Assembly: GCF_023015885.1 (NCBI RefSeq) | Contig: NZ_JALKBE010000001.1 | Coordinates: forward strand, 657,372 to 721,371 | Reading direction: 5' to 3' | Source: Aliiroseovarius sp. S1123 | Lineage (GTDB): Bacteria; Pseudomonadota; Alphaproteobacteria; Rhodobacterales; Rhodobacteraceae | Length of the DNA: 64,000 bases | Shown here: positions 8,610 to 17,235 of the stretch, piece after piece | Numbering within the stretch: position 1 is the first letter of the stretch | How the letters are laid out: the number at the start of each line of letters is the position of its first letter | Made by a program: the position numbers and the translations under genes | Notes under the pieces: model-generated | Seen by the model: only the letters and a program-made list of their open reading frames with translations | Database searches by the model: none | What the model was told of the DNA's origin: nothing

Positions 8610-8897
8610 TTAATGCCGAGCCAAGGCAGCCTGCATTCGCCTGCGCGTCTGTCCATCCACGACCGAGGTCCGGCTTAAGCGCGCGGCGCGTGCACGCAAG
8701 GCCGCCGCGCGGCTGGCCAAGGAACCGGTGCCATAGTCGGCTTGATCGGTTGGAATTTGTCCAAGGATATCGTTCATCGACACGATTTGTGGATAGGGGG
8801 TGTTTGCGGTCGCGCCATCCGCGAAATCCGGAATGTCCGAGCACGCCATCAAGACGCTAAACCCTAGAAACATGCAGGTCTTAAGCGGTCGGGTCAT
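8610..8897 (-). CDS. Small lipoprotein of unknown function
   Basis: This 95-residue protein starts at MTRPLKTCMF. Its signal ends in the lipobox VLMAC, so it should be lipidated on Cys and anchored in a membrane. The mature part begins SDIPDFADG and its C-terminal half is Arg/Ala-rich and helical (SLASRAAALRARAARL). No enzymatic motif is seen. It is divergent from the TetR regulator; a palindrome between the two (9014-9027) may control both. The longer frame starting at 9041 overlaps the regulator's promoter and is unlikely. Confidence 0.65.
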   Translation of the reverse strand: MTRPLKTCMFLGFSVLMACSDIPDFADGATANTPYPQIVSMNDILGQIPTDQADYGTGSLASRAAALRARAARLSRTSVVDGQTRRRMQAALARH

Positions 8898-9013
8898 GCG
8901 GCGGCGGTCCTTGATGCTATCGTCATGGCGACCATAGACAGGGTGGGCTTGCGCTGCAAGGCAGCATGGCGTTCCCAGTATTTGACAGCAAGACGCCGCG
9001 AAACTCTTGGATA

Positions 9014-9027
9014 TGAACGATTGTTCA
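9014..9027. promoter_or_regulatory. Palindromic operator candidate of the TetR regulator
   Basis: The sequence is TGAAC-GATT-GTTCA, a perfect 14-base inverted repeat. It sits 14 bases before the ATG of the TetR-family gene and about 117 bases before the divergent lipoprotein start. Its size and symmetry fit an autoregulatory TetR operator. Confidence 0.6.
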
Positions 9028-9041
9028 GTTACCAATTTCAC

Positions 9042-9629
9042 ATGGCGCGAAAAACCGGATCACACAGCGAAATTACAGGCCCCCGCGTCCGCGAGGCGGC
9101 ACTGACCTTGTTTGCCCGTCACGGCTTTGCGGCCGTGTCGATGCGCCAGATTGCGCGCGAAGTGGGCGTGCAGGCGGGTGCCTTGTACCTTTACACGAAA
9201 GACAAGCAAAGCCTGCTGTTCGACCTGATGCGTACCCATATGGACGAGCTTTTGGCTGCGTGGGCGATTGAGCCCAAGGGGGACACTGCTCTGGATGCGC
9301 TCGAGGCTTTCTCGCGTTTTCACATCCGCTTTCACCTTGAACGCCCCGACGCCGTTTTCATCGCCTATATGGAACTGCGCAACCTGACCGACGAAAATTT
9401 CGCCGCGATCGAGGCGTTGCGTCGTCAGTATGAGGGTGAGTTGGAGGCGATCTTGCGGGCCGGACAAGAAGCGGGCGAGCTGGATCTTTCGGACATCCGC
9501 CTGAGTTCGATGGCGATCATCGCCATGCTGACCGGGGTGAACACCTGGTATCGCGAGGGCGGTCGCCTGTCGCGTGAAGCGGTGGCGGACCGGTACTGGG
9601 ATATGGTAAAAGGTGCTGTCGGTGCATGA
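9042..9629 (+). CDS. TetR/AcrR-family transcriptional regulator
   Basis: This 195-residue regulator has an N-terminal helix-turn-helix (about residues 14-60): VREAALTLFARHGFAAVSM, then REVGVQAGALYLYTKDK. A ligand-binding, dimerising C-terminal domain of the TetR_C_33-like type follows. Its start MARKTGSHSE was chosen over a longer frame from 8925, which would run through the operator palindrome and the divergent promoter. The effector and targets cannot be read from the sequence; the FRFHIRFHLERPD stretch resembles regulators of fatty-acid or acyl-CoA genes, which is weak evidence. The nearest candidate target besides itself is the divergent lipoprotein gene. Confidence 0.85.
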   Translation: MARKTGSHSEITGPRVREAALTLFARHGFAAVSMRQIAREVGVQAGALYLYTKDKQSLLFDLMRTHMDELLAAWAIEPKGDTALDALEAFSRFHIRFHLERPDAVFIAYMELRNLTDENFAAIEALRRQYEGELEAILRAGQEAGELDLSDIRLSSMAIIAMLTGVNTWYREGGRLSREAVADRYWDMVKGAVGA

Positions 9630-9668
9630 CGTCGACTCGCTTTTCGCTTGATCCAACAGTAAGAGCCC

Positions 9669-11636
9669 ATGTCCCTGCCACCCGGATTTCTAGATGAGTT
9701 GCGTACCCGCCTCAGCCTGACACAGGTTGTTGGGCGTAAGGTCATGTGGGATCAGCGCAAATCCAATCAGGCCAAGGGCGACATGTGGGCGCCGTGCCCC
9801 TTTCATCAGGAAAAAACAGCGTCTTTTCATGTAGATGACCAGAAGGGGTTCTATTACTGCTTCGGCTGCCACGCGAAGGGGGATGCGATCAGTTTCGTAA
9901 AGGAGACCGAGAATGTCTCGTTCATCGAAGCGGTTGAAATTCTGGCGGGTGAGGCCGGGATGAAGATGCCCGCCCGCGACCCCAAGGCGCAAGAGAAGGC
10001 AGATCGGCGCACGCAATTGGTCGAGGTGATGGAGATGGCCGTCAGTCATTTCCGCCTGATGCTGAAGACCGGCGCTGGGGCCGAGGCGCGGGATTATCTG
10101 ACCCGTCGTGGGCTGGATGAAACCGCGCTGGACCGTTGGGAAATCGGCTTTGCGCCGGATGCGTGGCAGGGGCTGTGGGATCACCTGAAGGCCAAGAATG
10201 TCGAGGATGATCTGATCCTTGGAGCGGGGCTCGCCAAGCCCAGCCAGAAGGGCGGAAAACCCTATGACACATTCCGAGGCCGCATCATTTTCCCCATCCG
10301 CGATGCGCGCGGGCGGGCGATTGCCTTTGGCGGTCGCGCGATGGACCCGAATGACAATGCGAAATACCTGAACTCGCCCGAGACCGAGCTGTTCGACAAA
10401 GGCCGCAATCTTTACAACCACGGTCCCGCCCGCGAGGCAGCCGGCAAAGGCCAGCCGCTGATCGTGGCCGAGGGATATATGGACGTGATCGCCCTGTCCG
10501 AGGCCGGGTTCAACGCCACCGTTGCCCCTCTGGGAACCGCGATCACCGAAGACCAACTGCGCCTGCTCTGGCGCATCGCGCCCGAGCCGATCATCGCACT
10601 GGATGGTGACACGGCGGGGCTGCGCGCTGCAATGCGGGTGATCGACAATGCTCTGCCTTTGCTGGAAGCCGGTCAGAGTTTGCGCTTTTCGATCATGCCT
10701 GAAGGCAAAGACCCGGATGACCTGTTGAAGGAAAGCGGGGCAAGCGCGATGCAGGCTCTCATCGACGGGGCCATTCCCATGGTCGACTTGCTGTGGCGGC
10801 GCGAGACCGAGGGCAAGGTCTTTGACAGTCCCGAACGCAAGGCCGCCTTGGACAAGGATCTGCGTACGGCTATCGCGCGCATTCAGGATCCGTCGATCCG
10901 CAACCACTATGGTCAGGCGATCAAAGATAAGCGGTGGGAGCTGTTCCGCGCCCGTCCCTCGGGGCAAGGCGGAAGCAAGCGTCCTTGGCAGCCCGGTGGA
11001 CGACGCGGTTGGCAGGCAACGCCCCCAGTGCTGGCCTCGACTAAGGGGTCCATGCTGGCCAGCGCGGACGAACGTGCGCAAGACGCGCTGCGCGAGGCGG
11101 TCATTCTGGCCATTTTGATCCGCCGTCCCGACATGCTGGATCAGGTCGAAAGCCGGATGGAACGGCTGGACATGGTCGGCCCGGACCACGACATGCTTTT
11201 GCGTTGCGTCCTGACCTCGGCACATTCTGGGGCAGAAGCTCTGGAAGAGCGGCTGCTGAACAGTGTGGGCGGAGATGTGCTCGACCGCCTGTTTTCGCTT
11301 AGTCATGTGCGGATCACACCTGCCATTCGGATGAGCGATGACGACGAAATCGTATCGGCGTGCCTGAAAGAAGAACTGACCAAACTGGAAGCCAAGCGCG
11401 GCGTGGCGCGTGAAATCCGGGATGCCGAGGCCGACATGGATGCGCTTCCGGATGAAGGCGTCACATGGCGTTTGGGACAGGCGGCCGAGGCCCGCAACAA
11501 GGCGCTGCGCAGCCAGACCGAAGATAAAACGACTTATGAAGTGGCCGACAATGGGTCGCTAATGGACCGCGAAGAACGCGATGCCTTGGACGCATTGCTG
11601 GCACAGATCGACCCCTCTAAGGGAAAAAGTCACTGA
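9669..11636 (+). CDS. dnaG: DNA primase DnaG
   Basis: DnaG synthesises RNA primers for replication. The N-terminal zinc ribbon is C43-x2-H46...C64-x2-C67 (APCPFHQEKT and YYCFGCHAKG). The TOPRIM catalytic core contains LIVAEGYMDVIAL and ALDGDTAGLRAA. The C-terminal DnaB-interaction region is divergent, as in other Alphaproteobacteria, with a low-complexity linker near residues 420-450. It is 655 residues. It precedes rpoD by 188 bases, the usual dnaG-rpoD order, but there is no rpsU upstream. Confidence 0.97.
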   Translation: MSLPPGFLDELRTRLSLTQVVGRKVMWDQRKSNQAKGDMWAPCPFHQEKTASFHVDDQKGFYYCFGCHAKGDAISFVKETENVSFIEAVEILAGEAGMKMPARDPKAQEKADRRTQLVEVMEMAVSHFRLMLKTGAGAEARDYLTRRGLDETALDRWEIGFAPDAWQGLWDHLKAKNVEDDLILGAGLAKPSQKGGKPYDTFRGRIIFPIRDARGRAIAFGGRAMDPNDNAKYLNSPETELFDKGRNLYNHGPAREAAGKGQPLIVAEGYMDVIALSEAGFNATVAPLGTAITEDQLRLLWRIAPEPIIALDGDTAGLRAAMRVIDNALPLLEAGQSLRFSIMPEGKDPDDLLKESGASAMQALIDGAIPMVDLLWRRETEGKVFDSPERKAALDKDLRTAIARIQDPSIRNHYGQAIKDKRWELFRARPSGQGGSKRPWQPGGRRGWQATPPVLASTKGSMLASADERAQDALREAVILAILIRRPDMLDQVESRMERLDMVGPDHDMLLRCVLTSAHSGAEALEERLLNSVGGDVLDRLFSLSHVRITPAIRMSDDDEIVSACLKEELTKLEAKRGVAREIRDAEADMDALPDEGVTWRLGQAAEARNKALRSQTEDKTTYEVADNGSLMDREERDALDALLAQIDPSKGKSH

Positions 11637-11702
11637 AGCGCGCGGCAAGCCCTGCCGCCTGCTTGCAAACACCGCATAAAGCACCCACCTTACCACTGTG
11701 GA

Positions 11703-11741
11703 CGAATCACTGATTCGAATCAGGATCGTTCAACCCGAATC
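11703..11741. promoter_or_regulatory. Cluster of four GANTC sites with nested palindromes upstream of rpoD
   Basis: GAATC occurs at 11704-11708, 11717-11721 and 11737-11741, and GATTC at 11712-11716: four CcrM methylation sites in 38 bases. They include the perfect palindrome TGATTCGAATCA (11711-11722) and the inverted repeat CGAATCA-C-TGATTCG (11703-11717). The cluster lies 84-122 bases before the rpoD start, a promoter-like position. Confidence 0.5.
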
Positions 11742-11824
11742 ACCCAAGCGCGGGTGGCTGATGGCAGGGGACGCTCTGTCGGACCAGATCAGCCCGCCAA
11801 GCGCCTTTCGTGCAAGGAGAGCCC

Positions 11825-13807
11825 ATGGCTGCCAAAGACACCGCCAACGATCAAAAAGACGAGCAAGACGCCGAGCCGATGACGGACATGTCGCAGGCTG
11901 CGGTCAAAAAGATGATCGCCGAAGCGCGCGAGCGTGGCTACATCACTTATGATCAGCTTAATCAGGTACTTCCACCTGAACAGGTCAGCTCGGAGCAGAT
12001 CGAAGATGTGATGTCGATGCTGTCTGAGATGGGCATCAACATCATCGAAGATGACGAGGCGGAAGAGGAAGAGAAGGGCTCGACCGAGGTTGTCGTAAAG
12101 AACGCTGGCGGCGAAGTGGCCGTAGCGGGCGCCGAGACCGAGAAGCTTGACCGCACGGACGACCCGGTTCGCATGTATCTGCGCGAAATGGGCTCGGTCG
12201 AACTGCTCAGCCGTGAAGGCGAGATCGCGATTGCCAAGCGGATCGAAGCCGGTCGCAACACGATGATCGCGGGTCTGTGCGAAAGCCCACTGACGTTCCA
12301 GGCCATTACCATCTGGCGCGAAGAACTTCTGAACGAAGATATTCTGCTGCGCGACGTGATCGACCTTGATGCGACGTTTGGCAACCAGCTGGACGATGAC
12401 GACGAAGAAGAGGTCACACCGTCCGCCAATGGTGCCGCCCCGAGTGCCGAAAAGAAAGAGAAGGCACAAGAGCTCGACGCGGACGGCAATCCGATCAGCG
12501 CCGATGACGACGATGACGACGAGGATGAAGCCGCCAACATGTCGTTGGCTGCGATGGAAGCTGCGCTGAAGCCGCGCGTGCTGGAAACACTCGAACTGAT
12601 CGCCCGCGATTATGAAATGCTGTCGGAAATGCAGGATTTGCGGATGTCCGCGACCCTGAACGAAGACGACAGTTTCTCGAAGAAGGAAGAGGGCGCTTAT
12701 CAGAAGCTGCGCTCGGAAATCGTACTGCTGGTGAACGAGCTTCACCTGCACAACAACCGTATCGAAGCGCTGGTGGATCAGCTTTACGGCATCAACCGCC
12801 GCATCATGTCGATCGACTCGTCGATGGTAAAACTGGCAGACCAGGCCCGCATCAACCGTCGCGAGTTCGTCGAAGCCTATCGTGGTCGCGAACTGGATCC
12901 GACCTGGCTGGACGAGATGGGTCAGAAGACCGGCCGCGCTTGGCAGAGCTTCATTGAGCGTTCGACCGACAAGGTTGAAAAGCTGCGCGGCGATATGGCT
13001 CAAGTTGGTCAGTATGTCGGCGTCGACATCTCTGAATTCCGCCGCATCGTGCAGCAGGTTCAGAAAGGTGAAAAAGAGGCGCGTCAGGCCAAAAAGGAAA
13101 TGGTCGAAGCCAACCTGCGTCTGGTCATCTCGATTGCCAAAAAATACACCAACCGCGGCCTGCAATTCCTTGATCTTATTCAGGAAGGTAACATCGGCCT
13201 GATGAAAGCGGTGGACAAGTTCGAATACCGCCGCGGCTATAAATTCTCGACCTATGCAACGTGGTGGATCCGTCAGGCGATCACCCGTTCGATCGCTGAC
13301 CAGGCCCGCACCATCCGTATTCCGGTCCATATGATCGAAACGATCAACAAGCTGGTTCGGACCGGTCGCCAGATGCTGCACGAGATCGGCCGCGAACCGA
13401 CCCCGGAAGAGCTGGCCGAAAAGCTGCAGATGCCGCTTGAGAAAGTGCGCAAGGTGATGAAGATCGCCAAAGAGCCGATCTCGCTCGAGACGCCGATTGG
13501 CGACGAGGAAGACAGCCAACTGGGTGACTTCATCGAGGACAAGAATGCCGTGCTGCCGCTGGACAGCGCCATTCAGGAAAACCTCAAGGAAACCACAACC
13601 CGGGTTCTGGCCTCGCTCACCCCGCGTGAAGAACGTGTGCTGCGGATGCGTTTTGGTATCGGCATGAACACCGACCACACGCTGGAGGAAGTGGGCCAGC
13701 AGTTCAGCGTGACCCGCGAACGGATCCGTCAGATCGAGGCAAAGGCGCTGCGCAAGCTGAAGCACCCAAGCCGCTCGCGCAAGCTGCGGTCGTTCTTGGA
13801 CCAGTAA
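11825..13807 (+). CDS. rpoD: RNA polymerase primary sigma factor RpoD (sigma-70)
   Basis: This is the housekeeping sigma factor, 660 residues. Region 1.1 is at the N-terminus ([15 protein letters not shown]). Region 1.2 is [21 protein letters not shown] long non-conserved insertion contains acidic runs ([11 protein letters not shown]). Regions 2.1-2.4 contain [19 protein letters not shown] and [15 protein letters not shown]. Region 3 is [12 protein letters not shown], and region 4 has the helix-turn-helix [20 protein letters not shown]. The start at 11825 follows an AAGGAGA ribosome site. It is downstream of dnaG and closed by an intrinsic terminator at 13833-13862. A cluster of GANTC sites upstream suggests methylation-linked control. 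Confidence 0.97.
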   Translation: MAAKDTANDQKDEQDAEPMTDMSQAAVKKMIAEARERGYITYDQLNQVLPPEQVSSEQIEDVMSMLSEMGINIIEDDEAEEEEKGSTEVVVKNAGGEVAVAGAETEKLDRTDDPVRMYLREMGSVELLSREGEIAIAKRIEAGRNTMIAGLCESPLTFQAITIWREELLNEDILLRDVIDLDATFGNQLDDDDEEEVTPSANGAAPSAEKKEKAQELDADGNPISADDDDDDEDEAANMSLAAMEAALKPRVLETLELIARDYEMLSEMQDLRMSATLNEDDSFSKKEEGAYQKLRSEIVLLVNELHLHNNRIEALVDQLYGINRRIMSIDSSMVKLADQARINRREFVEAYRGRELDPTWLDEMGQKTGRAWQSFIERSTDKVEKLRGDMAQVGQYVGVDISEFRRIVQQVQKGEKEARQAKKEMVEANLRLVISIAKKYTNRGLQFLDLIQEGNIGLMKAVDKFEYRRGYKFSTYATWWIRQAITRSIADQARTIRIPVHMIETINKLVRTGRQMLHEIGREPTPEELAEKLQMPLEKVRKVMKIAKEPISLETPIGDEEDSQLGDFIEDKNAVLPLDSAIQENLKETTTRVLASLTPREERVLRMRFGIGMNTDHTLEEVGQQFSVTRERIRQIEAKALRKLKHPSRSRKLRSFLDQ

Positions 13808-13832
13808 GGTCACAGACTTGGAAGAAAATCAG

Positions 13833-13862
13833 AAAACGCCTCGCTTCATGCGGGGCGTTTTT
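13833..13862 (+). terminator. Intrinsic terminator of rpoD
   Basis: The stem AAAACGCCTCGC / GCGGGGCGTTTT has one T-G wobble and a TTCAT loop, and is followed by T residues. It starts 26 bases after the rpoD stop codon. Confidence 0.85.
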
Positions 13863-14425
13863 CATTTCTGGGCAGGGGGTAATGCGCGTCACGTGTCGGA
13901 AAAGAGGCTCAACACGTGCGAAGAAGTGCCGGACTGATGCCTCTTTCCCTATGCCTTACGCGCCGTTGAACAGATTGTTTCCATCTGATTTTTGGAAAAA
14001 CACGTTAAACGGTTTTGAATTCTGACGATAATGTGGCACAAGTGAGGCGGGGAAATGATTGTGCCAGCTTATTGATGCTGGCTAAGCATTGGGTGAATTT
14101 GATGAATTATGTTGTGAGGGAAAGACCTCTGGCGCTTCAGCCAGAATGGCAAGTCGGTAAGCCGTCAAAGTGGAAGTTTGCTTGCCAGTCGGATGTATCT
14201 GTGCGCTTGGGACGTAAGCTTGCGCTTAAGAGCTTGGAAAAACGGAAGAAAGCCGGACAGGCGGTCAAGCGACCGTCCTACTCGGCTTTGTAGACCGGTC
14301 AGGCGGCTCTGAAACCGGCCAAGAGATGGGGCATGGCGCTAGGGCGTTGTGACGTGGGTGCTTGGTCGGGTAAGAAAAACCAGCGTCATATAGGACGCTG
14401 GTTTTTTCTGTTTTCGGGGGCGCGC
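13863..14425. other. Intergenic region rpoD-yjbQ with structured RNA signals
   Basis: No convincing gene lies here. A frame at 14015-14293 has a TTG start, no ribosome site and no recognisable family. The region is more AT-rich than its surroundings up to about 14240. It then holds a long hairpin at 14249-14289 (outer stem AAAGCCG/CGGCTTT, inner stem AGGCGGTC/GACCG-T-CCT), a CCGGT/ACCGG pairing near 14294-14322, and a strong terminator at 14375-14407. The arrangement fits a small RNA transcribed rightward, or the 3' end of a short unrecognised transcript. Confidence 0.4.
14375..14407 (+). terminator. Strong intrinsic terminator just upstream of the YjbQ gene
   Basis: A perfect 13-base stem AAAAACCAGCGTC / GACGCTGGTTTTT surrounds a six-base ATATAG loop, with a run of six T. 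It ends 18 bases before the next start codon, so it must terminate a transcript arising in the preceding 500 bases, where no clear gene exists. Confidence 0.85.
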
Positions 14426-14845
14426 ATGGCTGGATTGTTCGAGATTTCAACGACAGGGCAGGGGCTTTACGAGTTCACTTCTCAGGTTCACGATTGGCTC
14501 CGTTCGCGGGGCGCGGATGATGGGGTGTTGACGCTCTTTGTACGCCATACTTCGTGCTCGCTTCTGATCCAGGAAAACGCAGATCCCGAGGTCCAGACGG
14601 ATTTGCGCAATTTCTTTCATCGGTTGGTCCCGCCGACAACCGATCCCTCTATGTCCTACCTGAAACATACCTATGAGGGACCCGACGATATGCCTGCGCA
14701 CATCAAGGCGGCCATGATGCCAGTAAGTCTGTCGATCCCGATCACCAATGGGCGTTTGGCACTGGGGACATGGCAGGGGATCTATCTGTTCGAGCACCGC
14801 AACGCACCGCATCAGCGGCAGGTGGTGGCGCATCTGAGCCGTTAA
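14426..14845 (+). CDS. YjbQ / UPF0047 family protein
   Basis: This 139-residue protein is of the YjbQ family, a compact fold with a His/Asp/Glu/Cys-lined cavity. Motifs seen include LFVRHTSCSLLIQENADP, with the conserved HTSC..I.EN, and GTWQGIYLFEHR near the C-terminus. Some members have weak thiamine-phosphate synthase activity, but the physiological role is unsettled. The start MAGLFEIS at 14426 is preferred to the longer frame that would run through the terminator at 14375-14407. The promoter is probably the short stretch between that terminator and the ATG, or read-through. Confidence 0.85.
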   Translation: MAGLFEISTTGQGLYEFTSQVHDWLRSRGADDGVLTLFVRHTSCSLLIQENADPEVQTDLRNFFHRLVPPTTDPSMSYLKHTYEGPDDMPAHIKAAMMPVSLSIPITNGRLALGTWQGIYLFEHRNAPHQRQVVAHLSR

Positions 14846-14855
14846 AACTGGTTGA

Positions 14856-14904
14856 TTGACACCGATCAAGGCGCTGCTGGGTATCTCGTTGTAATATATT
14901 AATG
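14856..14904 (+). promoter_or_regulatory. FNR/FnrL-type box and -10 element before the cytochrome c gene
   Basis: TTGAC-ACCG-ATCAA (14856-14869) matches the FNR consensus TTGAT-N4-ATCAA with one mismatch. A -10 hexamer TAATAT is at 14892-14897, implying a transcription start near 14904. The box centre (14862.5) is then at about -41.5, the classic class II activator position. Confidence 0.6.
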
Positions 14905-14980
14905 TTCGGGATTGCTTTTGAATATGGGTAATTTCACAGGTTCAGAAGTAGTTCCGCCATTTTAACTGGGAGGAATTAAA

Positions 14981-15409
14981 ATGAAATCTGTGCTTCTGAA
15001 GTTTGTTGCAAGTAGTGTTCTGTCAATTGGGGTAACAGCCGTTCCAGCTGTTGCTCAGCTTGATGAAGCTATGTTTGGGAAAGCGCTGTTTGTTGAGAAC
15101 TGCGCTGCCTGTCATGGCGCGGATGCGATGGGCAGCGGTCCTGTGTCGGCACTATTCGCCGAGCAGCCGCGTGATCTTCGCGTTCTATCCAAGAAGAACA
15201 ACGGGATTTTCCCGTTCTCCGAGGTCTATCAGTCCATCAACGGGCGGCGCGATATCGCAGGACATGGCACAACGGACATGCCAGTGTGGGGGGATCTGTT
15301 CATGATTGAAGCTGGTCCAAACACCTTCCATCCCGGTGTTGACGCTGAAGAGATTGTTCAGGGGCGTATCCTGTCGCTGGTTTACTATCTTCAGACCATT
15401 CAAGAATAG
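14981..15409 (+). CDS. Periplasmic monoheme cytochrome c
   Basis: The product is 142 residues with a signal peptide (basic start, then VASSVLSIGVTAVPAVA, cleavage before QLDEA). One heme attachment motif, CAACH (in VENCAACHGADAMG), is present; the likely sixth ligand is the Met in TTDMPVWGDLF. It is a small class I-type electron carrier. A strong ribosome site (GGGAGGAATTAAA-ATG) precedes it. The FNR-type box at about -41.5 suggests induction at low oxygen. No oxidase or dehydrogenase gene is adjacent, so the redox partner is unknown. Confidence 0.88.
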   Translation: MKSVLLKFVASSVLSIGVTAVPAVAQLDEAMFGKALFVENCAACHGADAMGSGPVSALFAEQPRDLRVLSKKNNGIFPFSEVYQSINGRRDIAGHGTTDMPVWGDLFMIEAGPNTFHPGVDAEEIVQGRILSLVYYLQTIQE

Positions 15410-15645
15410 CCTTTGCCACAGAACCTGATGCAGCAACCTTTAAAGCTAGCTGTTCAGTGTCGAGGGTGTCGACGTTGGTCGGCGAAACAAATGCACTGAT
15501 CGGGCGTTATCTGAATGGATAGCGCCCGCCGTATTTTGGGGCGTGGATTTCCCTCTACACAAGACCTAGAGGCTGCCCTATAGTGCCTGTGGATAAGTGG
15601 GTGAAACCCACACCAACGGGGAACAGTGAAGAAAAGGGGTCGCCT

Positions 15646-16116
15646 ATGCGCTGTCCGTTTTGCGGAAATATCGACACTCAGGTGAAAGACAGCCGACCGG
15701 CAGAAGACCATGTGGCCATCCGTCGCCGCAGGTTCTGCCCGGCATGCGGGGGGCGCTTTACGACCTATGAGCGGGTGCAGTTGCGTGACTTGGTTGTGAT
15801 CAAAACGAATGGTCGTCGCGAAGATTTCGACCGCGAGAAGCTTGAGCGCTCGATCCGGATTTCGATGCAGAAACGTCCCGTTGAACCGGAGCGCATTGAT
15901 CAGATGATCTCGGGTATCGTGCGCCGATTGGAAAGCATGGGCGAAACGGACATTCCGTCGAAAACCATCGGTGAAATCGTGATGGAGGCTTTGGCCCGGA
16001 TCGATACCGTCGCCTATGTGCGATTTGCAAGTGTTTACAAGAACTTCCAGGCCGCAGATGATTTCGACAAATTTGTCAGCGAGCTGCGCCCGGATATCCC
16101 CACGGAAGACGAGTAA
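15646..16116 (+). CDS. nrdR: Transcriptional repressor NrdR
   Basis: NrdR represses ribonucleotide reductase genes when dATP is high. It is 156 residues: a zinc ribbon with C3, C6, C31 and C34 ([31 protein letters not shown]) followed by an ATP-cone ([17 protein letters not shown]). The start at 15646 is fixed by the conserved MRCPFC N-terminus; the longer frame from 15583 is not used. It directly precedes ribD with 6 bases between, the common nrdR-rib order. A consensus DnaA box (TTATCCACA on the minus strand) lies 50 bases upstream at 15588-15596. Confidence 0.96.
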   Translation: MRCPFCGNIDTQVKDSRPAEDHVAIRRRRFCPACGGRFTTYERVQLRDLVVIKTNGRREDFDREKLERSIRISMQKRPVEPERIDQMISGIVRRLESMGETDIPSKTIGEIVMEALARIDTVAYVRFASVYKNFQAADDFDKFVSELRPDIPTEDE

Positions 16117-16122
16117 CCGCCG

Positions 16123-17235
16123 ATGATGTCGGAGAATTCAGGCGCAGATCTTCGGTATATGCGCCTGGCCCTGTCGCTTGCGCGGCGTGGGCTTGGACGT
16201 GTGTGGCCGAACCCTGCCGTGGGCTGTGTGATTGTGCAAGACGGGCGGATTGTCGGGCGGGGCTGGACCCAGCCAAGCGGACGTCCGCATGCCGAGGTCG
16301 TGGCGCTGGCGCAGGCCGGGGCAGCGGCCAATGGCGCAACCGTCTATGTCACGCTGGAACCCTGCGCCCATCACGGAAAGACACCGCCTTGTGCGGACGC
16401 GCTGATCAACGCGGGTATCGCACGCGTGGTCTGTGCGCTGGGGGATCCCGATCCACGCGTGGATGGCGGCGGTTTTGACATGCTGCGCGCCGCCGGGATC
16501 AGGGCGGAAACCGGGCTGTGCGAAGATGAGGCGCGTGCCGATCAGGCCGGCTTTCTCAGCCGCGTCACCCGTGGACGCCCCATGCTGACCCTAAAACTCG
16601 CCAGCAGCTTTGACGGACGAATTGCCACCGCCAGCGGCGAAAGCCAGTGGATCACGGGACCCGAGGCGCGTCGCCACGTGCATGCCATGCGCGCCAGCCA
16701 TGACGCTGTGATGGTTGGGGCCGGGACAGCGCGGGACGATGATCCCTCGCTGACGGTGCGTGGGCTGGGCGTGGATCATCAGCCTGTTCGCGTGGTTCTG
16801 TCGCGCCATTTAGATTTGCCCTTAGACAGTCATCTTGCCCGCACCGCGCGCGAGGTACCGCTATGGATTTGCCATGGTCGCCGTGCTGCGCCCGAGCTGA
16901 TTGCTGCGTGGAAGGGCATCGGGGCGACGTTGATCGAAGTCGATGAGGCACAGGCGGCGCTTAACCCTGCCTCGGTTTTGCGGGCGCTTGGCGACCGCGG
17001 GCTGACCCGCGTTTATTGCGAGGGGGGCGGAGGGCTCGCGGCCTCGCTTCTGATGGCGGGGCTTGTGGACGATCTGGTGGGCTACGGTGCAGGGCTGGCC
17101 ATCGGGGCAGAAGGGCGCCCGTCGTTGGCGGCTATGGGGCTAAGTCGTTTGGCCGAGGCGCCCCGGTTCGACCTTGTGGAATGCCGTGATATTGGCGGCG
17201 ACGTCTTGCATCGCTGGAGACGGAAAAGCGCCTAG
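16123..17235 (+). CDS. ribD: Bifunctional riboflavin biosynthesis deaminase/reductase RibD
   Basis: RibD deaminates the pyrimidine intermediate after GTP cyclohydrolase II and reduces its ribosyl chain. The N-terminal deaminase domain has the zinc ligands HAE (56-58), C81 and C90 (TLEPCAHHGKTPPC). The C-terminal reductase domain begins around residue 150 (LTLKLASSFDGRIATASGES), with GAGTARDDDPSL and EGGGGLAASLL. It is 370 residues. It follows nrdR by 6 bases. Its stop codon overlaps the stop of kpsC on the other strand, with no terminator between. The next riboflavin gene, ribE, is 4.8 kb away beyond the capsule block. Confidence 0.96.
   Translation: MMSENSGADLRYMRLALSLARRGLGRVWPNPAVGCVIVQDGRIVGRGWTQPSGRPHAEVVALAQAGAAANGATVYVTLEPCAHHGKTPPCADALINAGIARVVCALGDPDPRVDGGGFDMLRAAGIRAETGLCEDEARADQAGFLSRVTRGRPMLTLKLASSFDGRIATASGESQWITGPEARRHVHAMRASHDAVMVGAGTARDDDPSLTVRGLGVDHQPVRVVLSRHLDLPLDSHLARTAREVPLWICHGRRAAPELIAAWKGIGATLIEVDEAQAALNPASVLRALGDRGLTRVYCEGGGGLAASLLMAGLVDDLVGYGAGLAIGAEGRPSLAAMGLSRLAEAPRFDLVECRDIGGDVLHRWRRKSA

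Noticed and set aside
11789..13813. A 674-codon open frame antisense to rpoD, and many similar long antisense frames (for example opposite dnaG, rne and bccT)
   Set aside because: They mirror highly conserved genes in a high-GC genome where stop codons are rare in the antisense frame; they have no ribosome sites and no recognisable domains.
14015..14293. A 92-codon frame between rpoD and yjbQ
   Set aside because: TTG start, no ribosome site, no family, and its 3' end coincides with a strong RNA hairpin; a structured RNA fits better.
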